A DNA stretch of 61,216 bases from Halodesulfovibrio spirochaetisodalis (lineage in GTDB: Bacteria > Desulfobacterota > Desulfovibrionia > Desulfovibrionales > Desulfovibrionaceae): positions 1 through 61,216 of the forward strand of contig NZ_JXMS01000021.1 of NCBI RefSeq assembly GCF_001672295.1, in the 5' to 3' direction. Positions within the stretch are counted from its first letter, which is position 1; each line of letters starts with the position of its first letter. Shown here one piece after another: positions 33,371-41,966 of the stretch. The notes beneath the pieces were generated by a model. That model was given only the letters and a program-made list of their open reading frames with translations. It did not search any database and was not told the DNA's origin. The translations under genes and the position numbers were made by a program.

Positions 33371-34278
33371 TGCTTCAACAATTGAAGTCGTTTTTTGCAT
33401 CGCCATACATTGCGGTACCCATCGGCGCGCTTATCATCAGTTTTTCTCCGGTGCTCGTAAGACTGACCACCGTATCGCCGGACAGTTCGGCATTTTATCG
33501 CGTCCTCTTTGGCGGGATCACCCTGATGATTATCTCAATTGCCAGACGGGAAAAAATATCTGTCCCGTTAAAAATATGGGGGCTCGTGGCGTTAACCGGA
33601 GTCTTTTTTGCCATTGACCTGCAATGCTGGCATCGTTCGATTGGCTATGTAGGCCCCGGACTGGCAACAATCCTTGGTAACCTGCAAGTATTCGCCACAG
33701 CAGCATTCGGTGCCATACTGTTTAAAGAAATTATCTCAAAACGTTTAATCGTAGCATTGCCATTAGCTGTCATCGGGCTGTTCCTTTTGATCGGCCTTGA
33801 TATAAACCAAATGTATTCCCATATCCTCTGGGGGCTCTTCTTCGGTATCCTGACAGCACTTTCGTATTCTTGCTATTTAATCTGCCTTCGCCAGTCCCAG
33901 TCGACAGAAAAAAAGTTACCGCTTTTTGCCAACATGGGGATCATCTCCTTACTCACAGCGTTGAGTGTGGGCATTTCCATGTACAGCACTGGTGATTCCT
34001 TTGCCATCACCACCCCGCATGACTGGCTGTATCTCATTATGTACGGTGTGTTCTGCCAAGGCATCGGATGGGCGTTTATTTCAAAAGGCCTCCCAAACTT
34101 ACCAGCTGCCATTGCAGGTTTACTCATGCTGTTGCAACCAGCACTCGCATTCGTTTGGGATGTTGTGTTATTTAACAGGCCAACCGGAACCTACGGGCTT
34201 TTCGGCGTAGCACTCGTTCTCTTTGCCATAGGCATGGGGATTTACGGGCAGCAGGCTGTGACTAAAGAGACTGCATAG
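33370..34278 (+). CDS. EamA/DMT family transporter
   Basis: A 302-residue permease with ten hydrophobic segments in two EamA repeats (about 10-140 and 150-290), typical of drug/metabolite exporters such as RhaT/YdcZ relatives. It starts at GTG 33370, which overlaps the previous TAG stop, with AGGGGA 7 nt upstream, so translation is coupled to the TPR/GGDEF gene. Substrate unknown. Confidence 0.9.
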   Translation: MLQQLKSFFASPYIAVPIGALIISFSPVLVRLTTVSPDSSAFYRVLFGGITLMIISIARREKISVPLKIWGLVALTGVFFAIDLQCWHRSIGYVGPGLATILGNLQVFATAAFGAILFKEIISKRLIVALPLAVIGLFLLIGLDINQMYSHILWGLFFGILTALSYSCYLICLRQSQSTEKKLPLFANMGIISLLTALSVGISMYSTGDSFAITTPHDWLYLIMYGVFCQGIGWAFISKGLPNLPAAIAGLLMLLQPALAFVWDVVLFNRPTGTYGLFGVALVLFAIGMGIYGQQAVTKETA

Positions 34279-34631
34279 CGTTGGTGTGTCTCCGACGGGC
34301 AGGCGGGCTCTGCCCCCTGCACCCCCGCAAGGGGACGCGTCCCCTTGACCCCGAGTATACGCGAACCAGTCCGTTCTTTATGATGTTGGAAGCCGCGTAG
34401 CAGCTAACTTTCTGTAATAAAAAAGGCTGTCCTTTATTTAAAGGACAGCCTTATACCTTTGAAAGGTAGTGGGGACAAAGCCGCGAGGCTACTGTAAAAA
34501 CGGGCTAGCATCGCGAGTAAAAGTTTTTGGAGAGTCCAGAGAACCTTTTTTAAAAGGTTCTGCTGGTCGCCGAAGGCATCCCGCTGATAAGCGCCGCCGG
34601 AGGCAATAGCTGCGAAGAGCTTTTTAGGAAA
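34279..34631. repeat. interspersed repeat-like intergenic block
   Basis: A 350-bp gene-free block with several dyads: GGGC/GCCC near 34306-34315; the perfect palindrome AAGGGGACGCGTCCCCTT (34329-34346); and AGAACCTTTT/AAAAGGTTCT (about 34540-34561), followed by a GCCGCCGGAGGC segment. From memory, blocks of this composition recur between genes in Desulfovibrio genomes; that recall cannot be checked here. It separates the convergent EamA and mqnD genes. Confidence 0.5.
34421..34453 (-). terminator. terminator of mqnD
   Basis: Arms AAGGCTGTCCTTT (34423-34435) and AAAGGACAGCCTT (34440-34452) with a 4-nt loop; on the minus strand it is followed by TTTTATTA. Confidence 0.8.
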
Positions 34632-35468
34632 TTACTCTGTCACAAAAATTGGCAGATCAGGCATTGGCTTGCCTGCTATTTCGAATGCTTTTTCCAGCAG
34701 GAGTTGAATTGCGTATTCGCCGTCTGCACCGAGTTCCATGGAAAAGTCGTTTACGAAGGTGGCGATGTGCTCTTTGATGACTTTGTCATCCATTTCTTGT
34801 GCGTGCTCTTTGATGTATGCGGTGGCTTCATCTGGGTGTTCGCGCACGTAGGCAAGGCTTGCGCGGATAGCTTTTTCAAGCTGGCGGGCGGTTTCCATTC
34901 CTAGGTCTCGGCGGATAGCGATGGCACCGAGCGGCAGCGGCAGGTTTGTTGTATTTTCCCACCATTGTCCGAGATCGAGAACTTTTTTGAGTCCGAAATT
35001 CTCGTAGGTAAAGCGCCCTTCATGGATGACGACACCGGCATCAACCGCGCCTGATTGCACGGCTGGCATTACTTCGTCAAAAAGCATTTCCACTCGCTCC
35101 CCTTTTAGGGAGTTATTAAGGGAGAGGAGCATGTTGGCTGTAGTAAGTTTGCCGGGGATGGCAACTTTTTTGTCTGCTTCACGTGCGGACTGGAAGCATG
35201 TGTCCTGTTTGGTTACGACGATAGGCCCGCAACCTCTGCCGAGTGCCCCGCCTGTTCGCAGAAGAATGTAATTATCAAGGCAGTCTGTCATGGCGGCGAC
35301 CGAAAGCTTGGTTGCTGCAATATCGCCTTTGCGTGCGCGGAGGTTTAAATCCTCGACATCTGCCATGTACATGCTGATGTCGAAAGGCATTGCAATTTTC
35401 TTGTTCGCAAGGGCGAAAAAAATCCATGTATCGTTCGGGCAGGGAGAAATGCCTAGTTCTAACTGCAT
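34632..35468 (-). CDS. mqnD: 1,4-dihydroxy-6-naphthoate synthase (MqnD)
   Basis: A 278-residue enzyme of the futalosine menaquinone pathway, which turns cyclic dehypoxanthinyl futalosine into 1,4-dihydroxy-6-naphthoate. The N terminus GISPCPNDTWIFFAL is the MqnD hallmark. The periplasmic-binding-protein-like fold continues with GPIVVTK, IPGKLTTANMLL and the active-site His in VVIHEGRFTY. The frame is open to 35564, but ATG 35468 has a strong GGAGG 8 nt upstream. It is divergent from mqnE-mqnC-mqnA. Confidence 0.95.
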   Translation of the reverse strand: MQLELGISPCPNDTWIFFALANKKIAMPFDISMYMADVEDLNLRARKGDIAATKLSVAAMTDCLDNYILLRTGGALGRGCGPIVVTKQDTCFQSAREADKKVAIPGKLTTANMLLSLNNSLKGERVEMLFDEVMPAVQSGAVDAGVVIHEGRFTYENFGLKKVLDLGQWWENTTNLPLPLGAIAIRRDLGMETARQLEKAIRASLAYVREHPDEATAYIKEHAQEMDDKVIKEHIATFVNDFSMELGADGEYAIQLLLEKAFEIAGKPMPDLPIFVTE

Positions 35469-35763
35469 AATGATAACCTCCGGTGTACGGGAGCATAGTG
35501 TTCGATAAAAACGCACGCTGTGCGGCTTGTGTGTAGTTATTCTTACGGTTGACATAGCTCGCATGCAAGCAGATACTCAGCCCGCCGAAGACCACATGCA
35601 CATGTTGCCGTATGTATTATATACTCTGCATTGATTTACGGTAAATTGGAACGTTCGATTTGCCTCGTATACAGCGGCAGCAGCAGTACATCAAGATACT
35701 GATACTGTCTTTTGATAACGCAGAGAGCGTGGTTCTTTTAGTAGACATCTGGAGACCGTGATT

Positions 35764-36888
35764 ATGTTAGATGCTGGTTACTATGCCCGTCTCGGACTGG
35801 GCAGTGTATTTGAAAAGGTTATGAACGGTGAACGTCTGTCCATTGAAGACGGTAGAAAGCTGTTCGCCTGTGAAGACATAAACGCCCTTGGCGCACTGGC
35901 GCATCATGCACGCACCTGCATGCATGGGGATTCTGCGTATTATGTATTGAACCGCCATGTTAACTACACAAATGTATGTGTAAATGCCTGCCTTTTTTGT
36001 GCGTATCAGAAGGAGCAGGACGAGCAGGAAGGCGCGTTTCGTCTCAGCATAGACGATATTGTTGCCAAGCTTGATCCACAGGACGGTCTTCCATATGACG
36101 AAGTGCATATTGTAGGCGGTTGTCATCCTAAATTGCCGCTGAGCTTTTTTGAAGAAGCTATCTCCCGCATAAAAGAAACCTATCCCGGTATTGTTGTAAA
36201 AGCATTTACTGCTGTTGAGATTGCGCATTTTGCTGAGCTGGAAAACTGTACAACTCAGGAAGTGCTTGAACGTCTGAAAGCAGCAGGTCTGGAAGCTATG
36301 CCGGGTGGTGGTGCTGAAATTTTTGCACCTGAAGTCCGCGAAAAAATTTGTCCGCGTAAAGCAACTGGTGAGGAATGGCTCAATGTTGCACGTGAGGCGC
36401 ATAAGTTGGGTATTACCTCCAACTGTACAATGCTGTTCGGACATCTTGAGTCCATTGATGATCGTCTCGATCATCTGGACAAGCTGCGCAGACTTCAGGA
36501 TGAAACCAACGGGTTCTCCTGCTTTATTCCACTTCCGTTTTTGACGGAAAACAGCATGCTTGAGCTGCCGGAAGAGCGTAAAGGCAAGCATACCGGTCTT
36601 GATAAGCTGCGTACTATCGCGGTTTCCCGTCTTATGCTTGATAATATTCCGCATATTAAAGCGTACTGGGTCATGCTTGGCGTTAAGCTTGCGCAGGCAG
36701 CACTTCACTATGGTGCTGATGACCTTGACGGTACTATTGTTGAAGAAAAGATCGGCCATGATGCTGGTGCACAGTCTGATCAGGCTATGACGATTCCGCA
36801 GTTGGAAGAGATGATTTCCCGTTCCGGATTTAATCCGGTACGCCGTAACAGCTTCTTTAAGCCTGTTACTGATAAGCAGGAGGCGTAG
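35764..36888 (+). CDS. mqnE: aminofutalosine synthase, radical SAM (MqnE)
   Basis: A protein of about 374 residues. Radical-SAM cysteines in NACLFCAYQKE with the first Cys in VCVNAC (CxxxCxxC). MqnE converts 3-[(1-carboxyvinyl)oxy]benzoate and SAM to aminofutalosine. The motif EAMPGGGAEIFAPEVREKI is shared with MqnC-type enzymes. Assignment as MqnE rests on sequence style and on being paired with a distinct MqnC next door. GTG 35758 is only 3 nt from GGAG (35751-35754), whereas ATG 35764 is 9 nt away and is preferred. Three-nt spacing to mqnC indicates one operon. Confidence 0.92.
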   Translation: MLDAGYYARLGLGSVFEKVMNGERLSIEDGRKLFACEDINALGALAHHARTCMHGDSAYYVLNRHVNYTNVCVNACLFCAYQKEQDEQEGAFRLSIDDIVAKLDPQDGLPYDEVHIVGGCHPKLPLSFFEEAISRIKETYPGIVVKAFTAVEIAHFAELENCTTQEVLERLKAAGLEAMPGGGAEIFAPEVREKICPRKATGEEWLNVAREAHKLGITSNCTMLFGHLESIDDRLDHLDKLRRLQDETNGFSCFIPLPFLTENSMLELPEERKGKHTGLDKLRTIAVSRLMLDNIPHIKAYWVMLGVKLAQAALHYGADDLDGTIVEEKIGHDAGAQSDQAMTIPQLEEMISRSGFNPVRRNSFFKPVTDKQEA

Positions 36889-36890
36889 GT

Positions 36891-38003
36891 ATGTTTGTCC
36901 ACAGCCCGTTTCATGAAAACGACGCCGTATTGGAAGTTGCTAAAAAAGTACTTCGTGGTGAGCGGATAGACCGTGGTGAAGCAAGCGTTCTATATAATGA
37001 AGCCAGCCTGCACACCCTTGCGCATCTTGCCAACGAAGTTCGTTTTGCAAAACATCCTGAGCGGATTGTGACATATGTTGCAGACCGCAATATCAACTAC
37101 TCCAATGTTTGTAGCTGCGCATGTCGCTTCTGTGCATTTTTTGTTGCACCGGATAAAGCTGAGACTGATGGCGGCTATGTTATTTCCCGTGAAGAACTTG
37201 GCCAGAAGATTGAAGAGACCATTGCACTTGGTGGTACTCAAATTCTCATGCAGGGAGGACATCATCCTGACCTGACCATGGAATTCTATGAGGATATGAT
37301 CCGCTGGATTAAAAAAACATATCCTTCTATCCACGTGCATGCATTTTCTCCGCCGGAGATTGTGTTCTTTGCAGAGAATGAAAAGCTGCTGGTAAAAGAT
37401 GTTATTGCCCGTCTTCGCGCAGCAGGACTTGATTCCATTCCGGGTGGTGGCGCAGAAATTCTTGTGGACGAAGTCCGCAAACGTGTTTCCCCGAATAAGT
37501 GCAGCGCAACACGCTGGCTTGCTGTGATGGAAGAGGCGCATTATCAGGGACTGAATACGACGGCGACCATGATGTTCGGTCATGAAGAAAAGCTTGAAGA
37601 TCGTTTGGAACATCTGTTTGCTGTACGTGAGGTGCAGGACAGAACAAACGGATTTACAGCATTCATCCCGTGGACATTCCAGCCGGGTAACACCAATATT
37701 ACATGCAGACCTGAGCCAAGCTCCGGATACCTGCGCGTGCTTGCTATGTCCCGCATTGTTCTGGATAACATTCCGAATATTCAGGCATCATGGGTTACTA
37801 TGGGGCCAGAAATCGCACAGTTATCTCTTTCATACGGTGCCAACGACTTTGGCTCACTGATGATTGAAGAAAATGTTGTTGCGGCGGCAGGTACCTCTTT
37901 CCGTCTCACCCGTGAAGAAATTCATTCCATTGTTGAAGCTGCCGGATTTACGCCAAAGCAGCGGACAATGAACTACACTCTTGTAGAAGACAAGGAAGCC
38001 TAA
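36891..38003 (+). CDS. mqnC: cyclic dehypoxanthinyl futalosine synthase (MqnC)
   Basis: A 370-residue radical-SAM enzyme that cyclises dehypoxanthinyl futalosine. The cluster motif is CSCACRFCAF. QILMQGGHHPDLTMEFYEDM and DSIPGGGAEILVDEVRKRVSPNK are characteristic of MqnC. AGGAGG lies upstream of the ATG. Middle gene of mqnECA. MqnB (futalosine hydrolase) is not in this window. Confidence 0.94.
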   Translation: MFVHSPFHENDAVLEVAKKVLRGERIDRGEASVLYNEASLHTLAHLANEVRFAKHPERIVTYVADRNINYSNVCSCACRFCAFFVAPDKAETDGGYVISREELGQKIEETIALGGTQILMQGGHHPDLTMEFYEDMIRWIKKTYPSIHVHAFSPPEIVFFAENEKLLVKDVIARLRAAGLDSIPGGGAEILVDEVRKRVSPNKCSATRWLAVMEEAHYQGLNTTATMMFGHEEKLEDRLEHLFAVREVQDRTNGFTAFIPWTFQPGNTNITCRPEPSSGYLRVLAMSRIVLDNIPNIQASWVTMGPEIAQLSLSYGANDFGSLMIEENVVAAAGTSFRLTREEIHSIVEAAGFTPKQRTMNYTLVEDKEA

Positions 38004-38006
38004 GTA

Positions 38007-38852
38007 GTGCAGCAATCGAAAAAGAAAGTACGGGTCGGTCGTATCCGCTACCTTAATGTGCTGCCTATTTATCATCCGCTGGAATCTGGGGAGCTTGGAG
38101 AAAATTTTGAGCTTGTTTACGGTACTCCTGCGGAGTTGAATGAACAGATGGAAGCCGGAACTCTTGATGTGTCTTCCTGTTCTTCATTTGAATATGCACG
38201 GCATCCTGAAAAATATTACTTGCTTCCGGATATTGCCATCGGAAGCGCTGGCCCTGTTATGAGCGTGCTGCTTATAAGCCAGAAGCCGATTTCAGAGCTG
38301 GAAGGGGAAGAAATTCTGACCACAGCCCAGTCGCATACCTCTGCTGCATTGCTGCGCATGTTGTTTCGTGATTGTCTTAAACAGGATGTGTCGTACAAAA
38401 CAGGTTCTGTTTCTGATTACATCGACCGTGGTGAACTGCCAGTTGCGGCGTTATGCATCGGTGACGAGGCACTGCGTCTTGCTAATGATGAGCGCTATCC
38501 GTACCGCCTTGATCTTGGTGAAGCATGGCGCGAATGGACAGGACTTCCGTTTATTTTCGGGGTGTGGATTGTTTCCCGTAAATCTGTAGAGTCCGGTTGT
38601 TTCTCACAAGACCCTGCGGAGCTGTTCAGAAAAGCAAAGCAGTGGGGCGACGACAATATACAGCACGTTATCAGCCTTGCAGAAAAAGCAGGGTACATGG
38701 ATACAGAAGGACTTACTCAGTACTTCAAAAGTCTTGTGTATGATCTTGGTGAAGAAGAGCAAAAGGGACTGCGTCTGTTCTTGAAGCGTCTTGCTGATGC
38801 AAAGGAGATTCCTTTTGCACCTGAGCTTGAATTTTATGAGCACACATGCTGA
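38007..38852 (+). CDS. mqnA: chorismate dehydratase (MqnA)
   Basis: A 281-residue enzyme for the first futalosine step, chorismate to 3-[(1-carboxyvinyl)oxy]benzoate. The start region VRVGRIRYLNVLPIYHPLE and the later DVSSCSSFEYARHPEKYYLLPDIAIGS match MqnA. It begins at GTG 38007, with AAGGA about 9 nt upstream and overlapping the end region of mqnC. Followed by a bidirectional terminator. Confidence 0.94.
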   Translation: MQQSKKKVRVGRIRYLNVLPIYHPLESGELGENFELVYGTPAELNEQMEAGTLDVSSCSSFEYARHPEKYYLLPDIAIGSAGPVMSVLLISQKPISELEGEEILTTAQSHTSAALLRMLFRDCLKQDVSYKTGSVSDYIDRGELPVAALCIGDEALRLANDERYPYRLDLGEAWREWTGLPFIFGVWIVSRKSVESGCFSQDPAELFRKAKQWGDDNIQHVISLAEKAGYMDTEGLTQYFKSLVYDLGEEEQKGLRLFLKRLADAKEIPFAPELEFYEHTC

Positions 38853-38870
38853 TCTTGTATATAAATTATG

Positions 38871-38906
38871 AAAAAGGGCTGTCCCACGTTTGGGACAGCC
38901 CTTTTT
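38871..38906. terminator. bidirectional terminator after mqnA
   Basis: Arms AAAAAGGGCTGTCCCA (38871-38886) and TGGGACAGCCCTTTTT (38891-38906) with a CGTT loop. It serves mqnA on the plus strand and the AraC gene on the minus strand. Confidence 0.93.
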
Positions 38907-38935
38907 TTATGCGTGATTTGCTTGCGGGGAAGAGG

Positions 38936-39796
38936 TTACGCAAGGGGAATACGTAACTCTGTGAGAAGGTCTTCTTCTGCGGTGATTGATGGACAGTTAA
39001 GATACACTTCAAGTGGCGGGTTTATTGTTAATTCTTCGCCTGAATCTGGAAACCAGCTGCTGAGCATGGCGACAAATGTTTTGGGTATATCGCGATAGGA
39101 GCCTTTATGAACACAGCAGGCATATCTTCCGCCTTGAATAATCATCTTTTTAGCTTCACCGGTAACGTGGAAATCTTCCGGTATTTCCATGCAGCCATCA
39201 TAGCGTAGTTTTTCTGCGGGAGTTGTTCGTGGATCATCGTGGCTTGTACCGATTACTTGTCGATATGTACCATAAAGCCCGTTTTCCCGCGCCCAGTTGC
39301 ATAAGACTGGATATACCTTCCCACACTCTGCATATGGCCCGATGTGGCGTATTGCGGCTACGTTAATAGGATTACAGTGTTTTATTGTGACAGGTGGTGA
39401 AGAAATGGTCTGCGCAGTGGAATGCATCAGTCTGCCTCCAATCAGGGAACTGTAGTCAGGCTGCAGCTTCCTGAATTTGTATGGTGAGAGGGTGAACCGC
39501 TTTTTGAATGCGCGAGAGAAGCCTTCCTGCGATTCGTACCCTGCGTCCAGAGCAATATCCATAATCGATGTTTCGGAAAAAAGTAGTTGGTTTGCTGCAC
39601 GTTGCAGGCAGAGTCTGCGTTGATATTCTTTAACACCTTCTCCTACTATCCCAGTAAAAAGAGAGTGGAAGTAGAGCGCGGAATACCCGCATTGTTCTGC
39701 CAGCAAGTCTAAAGAGACAAAGCTGTCCAGATGCTCTTCAATGTAGCGTTGTGACTGTGCTATCCGTTCGCGGATAGGTACTTTTTTCGTGTTCAT
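38936..39796 (-). CDS. AraC-family regulator with GyrI-like effector domain
   Basis: A 286-residue transcription factor. Two AraC helix-turn-helix motifs (about 10-112) contain DLLAEQCGYSALYFHSLF and DIALDAGYESQEGFSRAFKKRFTLSPYKFRK. A C-terminal GyrI-like/Bacterial_effector-binding domain (about 125-286) follows, as in Rob and SoxS relatives that sense small amphipathic compounds. The target genes are unknown; it is transcribed alone between mqnA and the cbi genes. Confidence 0.93.
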   Translation of the reverse strand: MNTKKVPIRERIAQSQRYIEEHLDSFVSLDLLAEQCGYSALYFHSLFTGIVGEGVKEYQRRLCLQRAANQLLFSETSIMDIALDAGYESQEGFSRAFKKRFTLSPYKFRKLQPDYSSLIGGRLMHSTAQTISSPPVTIKHCNPINVAAIRHIGPYAECGKVYPVLCNWARENGLYGTYRQVIGTSHDDPRTTPAEKLRYDGCMEIPEDFHVTGEAKKMIIQGGRYACCVHKGSYRDIPKTFVAMLSSWFPDSGEELTINPPLEVYLNCPSITAEEDLLTELRIPLA

Positions 39797-39844
39797 GCGG
39801 GTATAATTACCACCTGACGTGATGCATTTCTTGACCGTTTTTTA

Positions 39845-39880
39845 GAAAAAGAACGGGCAGGGGGTGAACCCTGCCCGTCT
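39845..39880 (-). terminator. terminator of cbi operon
   Basis: Arms ACGGGCAGGG (39853-39862) and CCCTGCCCGT (39869-39878), with T-rich tail on the minus strand (TTCTTTTTC). It follows the cbiF stop at 39889. Confidence 0.88.
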
Positions 39881-39888
39881 GGTGTACG

Positions 39889-40668
39889 TTAGCTTCTGAA
39901 TCCATGCAGGAATCCTGCATCGTAGAGTTTGGAAAAATGTTCTTCATTATCCTCACCCGGCAAGATCAGAAAGACAGTCTGACGGTTGAGGTTATGTTCT
40001 GCTACTGATGCGCACAGGTTGCCTATGGTCGTGCGGATAATTTTTTGATCCGGCCAGCCCACGCGATAGGCAATGACAACAACAATCTCATCCTCAAGCC
40101 CGCCTGCGCGTAACTCTTCAACAAGACGTTCAGGGTGCGCAGCTGAAAGGTAGACAGCCATTGCGCAACGGTGTTTTGCCATGTCCCGCAGTTTTTCGGT
40201 TTCCGGCACAGGGGTACGACCTTCCAGTCGGGTGATGATGACGGACTGGGACTCTTCAGGAACAGTCAGGGATGTCGCCGATGCTGCTGCGGCTGCAAAA
40301 CTAGCTGTAACTCCCGGAATAGTGCCGTAGCCGACTCCTTCTTTATCCAGTAAGCGCATTTGTTCCCGTATGGCGCCATACAGGCTGGGATCGCCTGTGT
40401 GGACTCGGGCAACGGTACCGCCTTTGCGGACTGTCTCCATAACAGCTGTATGTGTTTCTTCCAGATTCATCGGGGCAGAATCCATGATGGTAGCGGATTC
40501 TTTTGCACCTTCGACGATGATCGGTGGAACAAGAGAACCGGCATACAAAACAAGGTCAGCTTCCGCGATCATGCGCGCGCCTTTAAGCGTGATGAGTTCA
40601 GGGTCACCCGGGCCTGCGCCGATAAACCATACCGGTGCAGTTTTCCATTCAGAACGTGTGGTCGTCAT
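39889..40668 (-). CDS. cbiF: cobalt-precorrin-4 C11-methyltransferase (CbiF/CobM)
   Basis: A 259-residue SAM-dependent methyltransferase of cobalamin synthesis. The tetrapyrrole-methylase start is VWFIGAGPGDPELITLKGARMIAEADLVLYAGSLV. Next come RVHTGDPSLYGAIREQM and GYGTIPGVTASFAAAAA, where the order and sequence are typical of CbiF. Adjacent to cbiE/T and cbiD on the same strand, consistent with the anaerobic (early cobalt insertion) pathway expected in Desulfovibrio. Confidence 0.94.
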   Translation of the reverse strand: MTTTRSEWKTAPVWFIGAGPGDPELITLKGARMIAEADLVLYAGSLVPPIIVEGAKESATIMDSAPMNLEETHTAVMETVRKGGTVARVHTGDPSLYGAIREQMRLLDKEGVGYGTIPGVTASFAAAAASATSLTVPEESQSVIITRLEGRTPVPETEKLRDMAKHRCAMAVYLSAAHPERLVEELRAGGLEDEIVVVIAYRVGWPDQKIIRTTIGNLCASVAEHNLNRQTVFLILPGEDNEEHFSKLYDAGFLHGFRS

Positions 40669-40692
40669 ATGTAGTCCGTGTAGTGTGTCTAT

Positions 40693-41922
40693 CTAATCTG
40701 GTTGTTTTTCAGGCACAGGCTTGTGCGCACTGATGATAAAAATCGGGTTCATGCTATCCAGCCGGATATCTCCGGCAAGTGGACGGGAATCGGCAGACTG
40801 AATAAGCGTGACGTCATATTCCCAATCAAGCGTTTTGAAATACTCTTTTGCTGTTTCAAGGCTTGAGAGCAGGGTGCAGTTTACAACAATACGCCCACCG
40901 TCGCGCAGGCGCTCGCACAAGGGGGCAAGTAGAGTGCTGTCTGAGCCTAACCCGCCACCCATAAAAATTCTGTCCGGTGTGGGAAAGTCTTCAATACATT
41001 GTTGTGCATCACCGTGCTGGATATCGACATTTATTGCGCCGAACCTTGAACGATTCTCGCGAATAATATCTACCCGTTCGCTTTTACGCTCAACGGAAAA
41101 CACACCACCTTTAGTGAGGAGGTGGCCTGCTTCAATGCTGACAGAGCCGCTTCCGGCACCGATGTCCCACATGATGTGGTGTGGCTCCAGTTCAAGGATG
41201 CCGAGGGATGCCGTGCGAACTGGGCGTTTTGTGATTAATTGATTCTCTGTTGCATAGTGTGAGTCGGGAATGCCCAAACGGAGCGGTTTGTCCGGTGAAC
41301 CGGTGCGTTCCAGCAGTACCGCGTTAAGACTGGCAAAGGTACGGGTACTTGCTTCTTCCAAAGTGCAGACTGTGATGCACTCATCAGCAGTGCCCATTTT
41401 TTCAAAAATATGCATGCGGAACCAGCTGACACCTCTGTCTACGAGCTTCTGGGCAATAACAGCAGGAATGTTTGTGTCATCTGTGAGAGCCGTGACGTGG
41501 TCACACTGCATAAGCGCTGTGTACAGCGGAGTGTAGTCGCGGCGTCCGTGTAAGGAAACCATGCGCATATTCTGCCACGAGACTTTTGCTTTGCTGGCAA
41601 TGGCCTGCACTGTAGCAGTATTCGGATGAACGATGACATTATCTGAACCGAACTCTTTAATGATACGGTCGCCGATTCCAAAGAAGAGCGGGTCACCGTC
41701 CGCAATAACAACTACTTCTTTACGGGCGTTGTATCTGGACGCCATTGCTTCAAAAACATCAGACAACGGTGCCGTAACCGGAATCCTCTCTGCATTGAGG
41801 TTGGAGTATGATTCCAATTGTCGATTACCGCCTACAAGCACGTCAGCAGTCGTAATAATTTGTTCATGAATCTCAGGAAGTGTATCAGGGTCTATTCCAA
41901 GACCGACAACATGAATAGGCAT
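40693..41922 (-). CDS. cbiET: bifunctional cobalt-precorrin-7 C5- and C15-methyltransferase (CbiE/CbiT)
   Basis: A 409-residue fusion equivalent to CobL. The N-terminal CbiE tetrapyrrole methylase (about 1-200) starts IHVVGLGIDPDTLPEIHEQI and has VVIADGDPLFFGIG. The C-terminal CbiT (about 210-400) is a Rossmann methyltransferase with WDIGAGSGSVSIEAGHL as SAM loop I and a decarboxylase role. It sits between cbiF (24 nt away) and cbiD (44 nt away). Confidence 0.95.
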   Translation of the reverse strand: MPIHVVGLGIDPDTLPEIHEQIITTADVLVGGNRQLESYSNLNAERIPVTAPLSDVFEAMASRYNARKEVVVIADGDPLFFGIGDRIIKEFGSDNVIVHPNTATVQAIASKAKVSWQNMRMVSLHGRRDYTPLYTALMQCDHVTALTDDTNIPAVIAQKLVDRGVSWFRMHIFEKMGTADECITVCTLEEASTRTFASLNAVLLERTGSPDKPLRLGIPDSHYATENQLITKRPVRTASLGILELEPHHIMWDIGAGSGSVSIEAGHLLTKGGVFSVERKSERVDIIRENRSRFGAINVDIQHGDAQQCIEDFPTPDRIFMGGGLGSDSTLLAPLCERLRDGGRIVVNCTLLSSLETAKEYFKTLDWEYDVTLIQSADSRPLAGDIRLDSMNPIFIISAHKPVPEKQPD

Positions 41923-41966
41923 AATCCCTCCCGGCAGGTTTCCAGTAGCAAAGCTTCGGTTACACG

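Noticed and set aside
35767-36759. 330-codon minus-strand ORF
   Set aside because: Lies entirely within mqnE on the opposite strand and has no recognisable domain.
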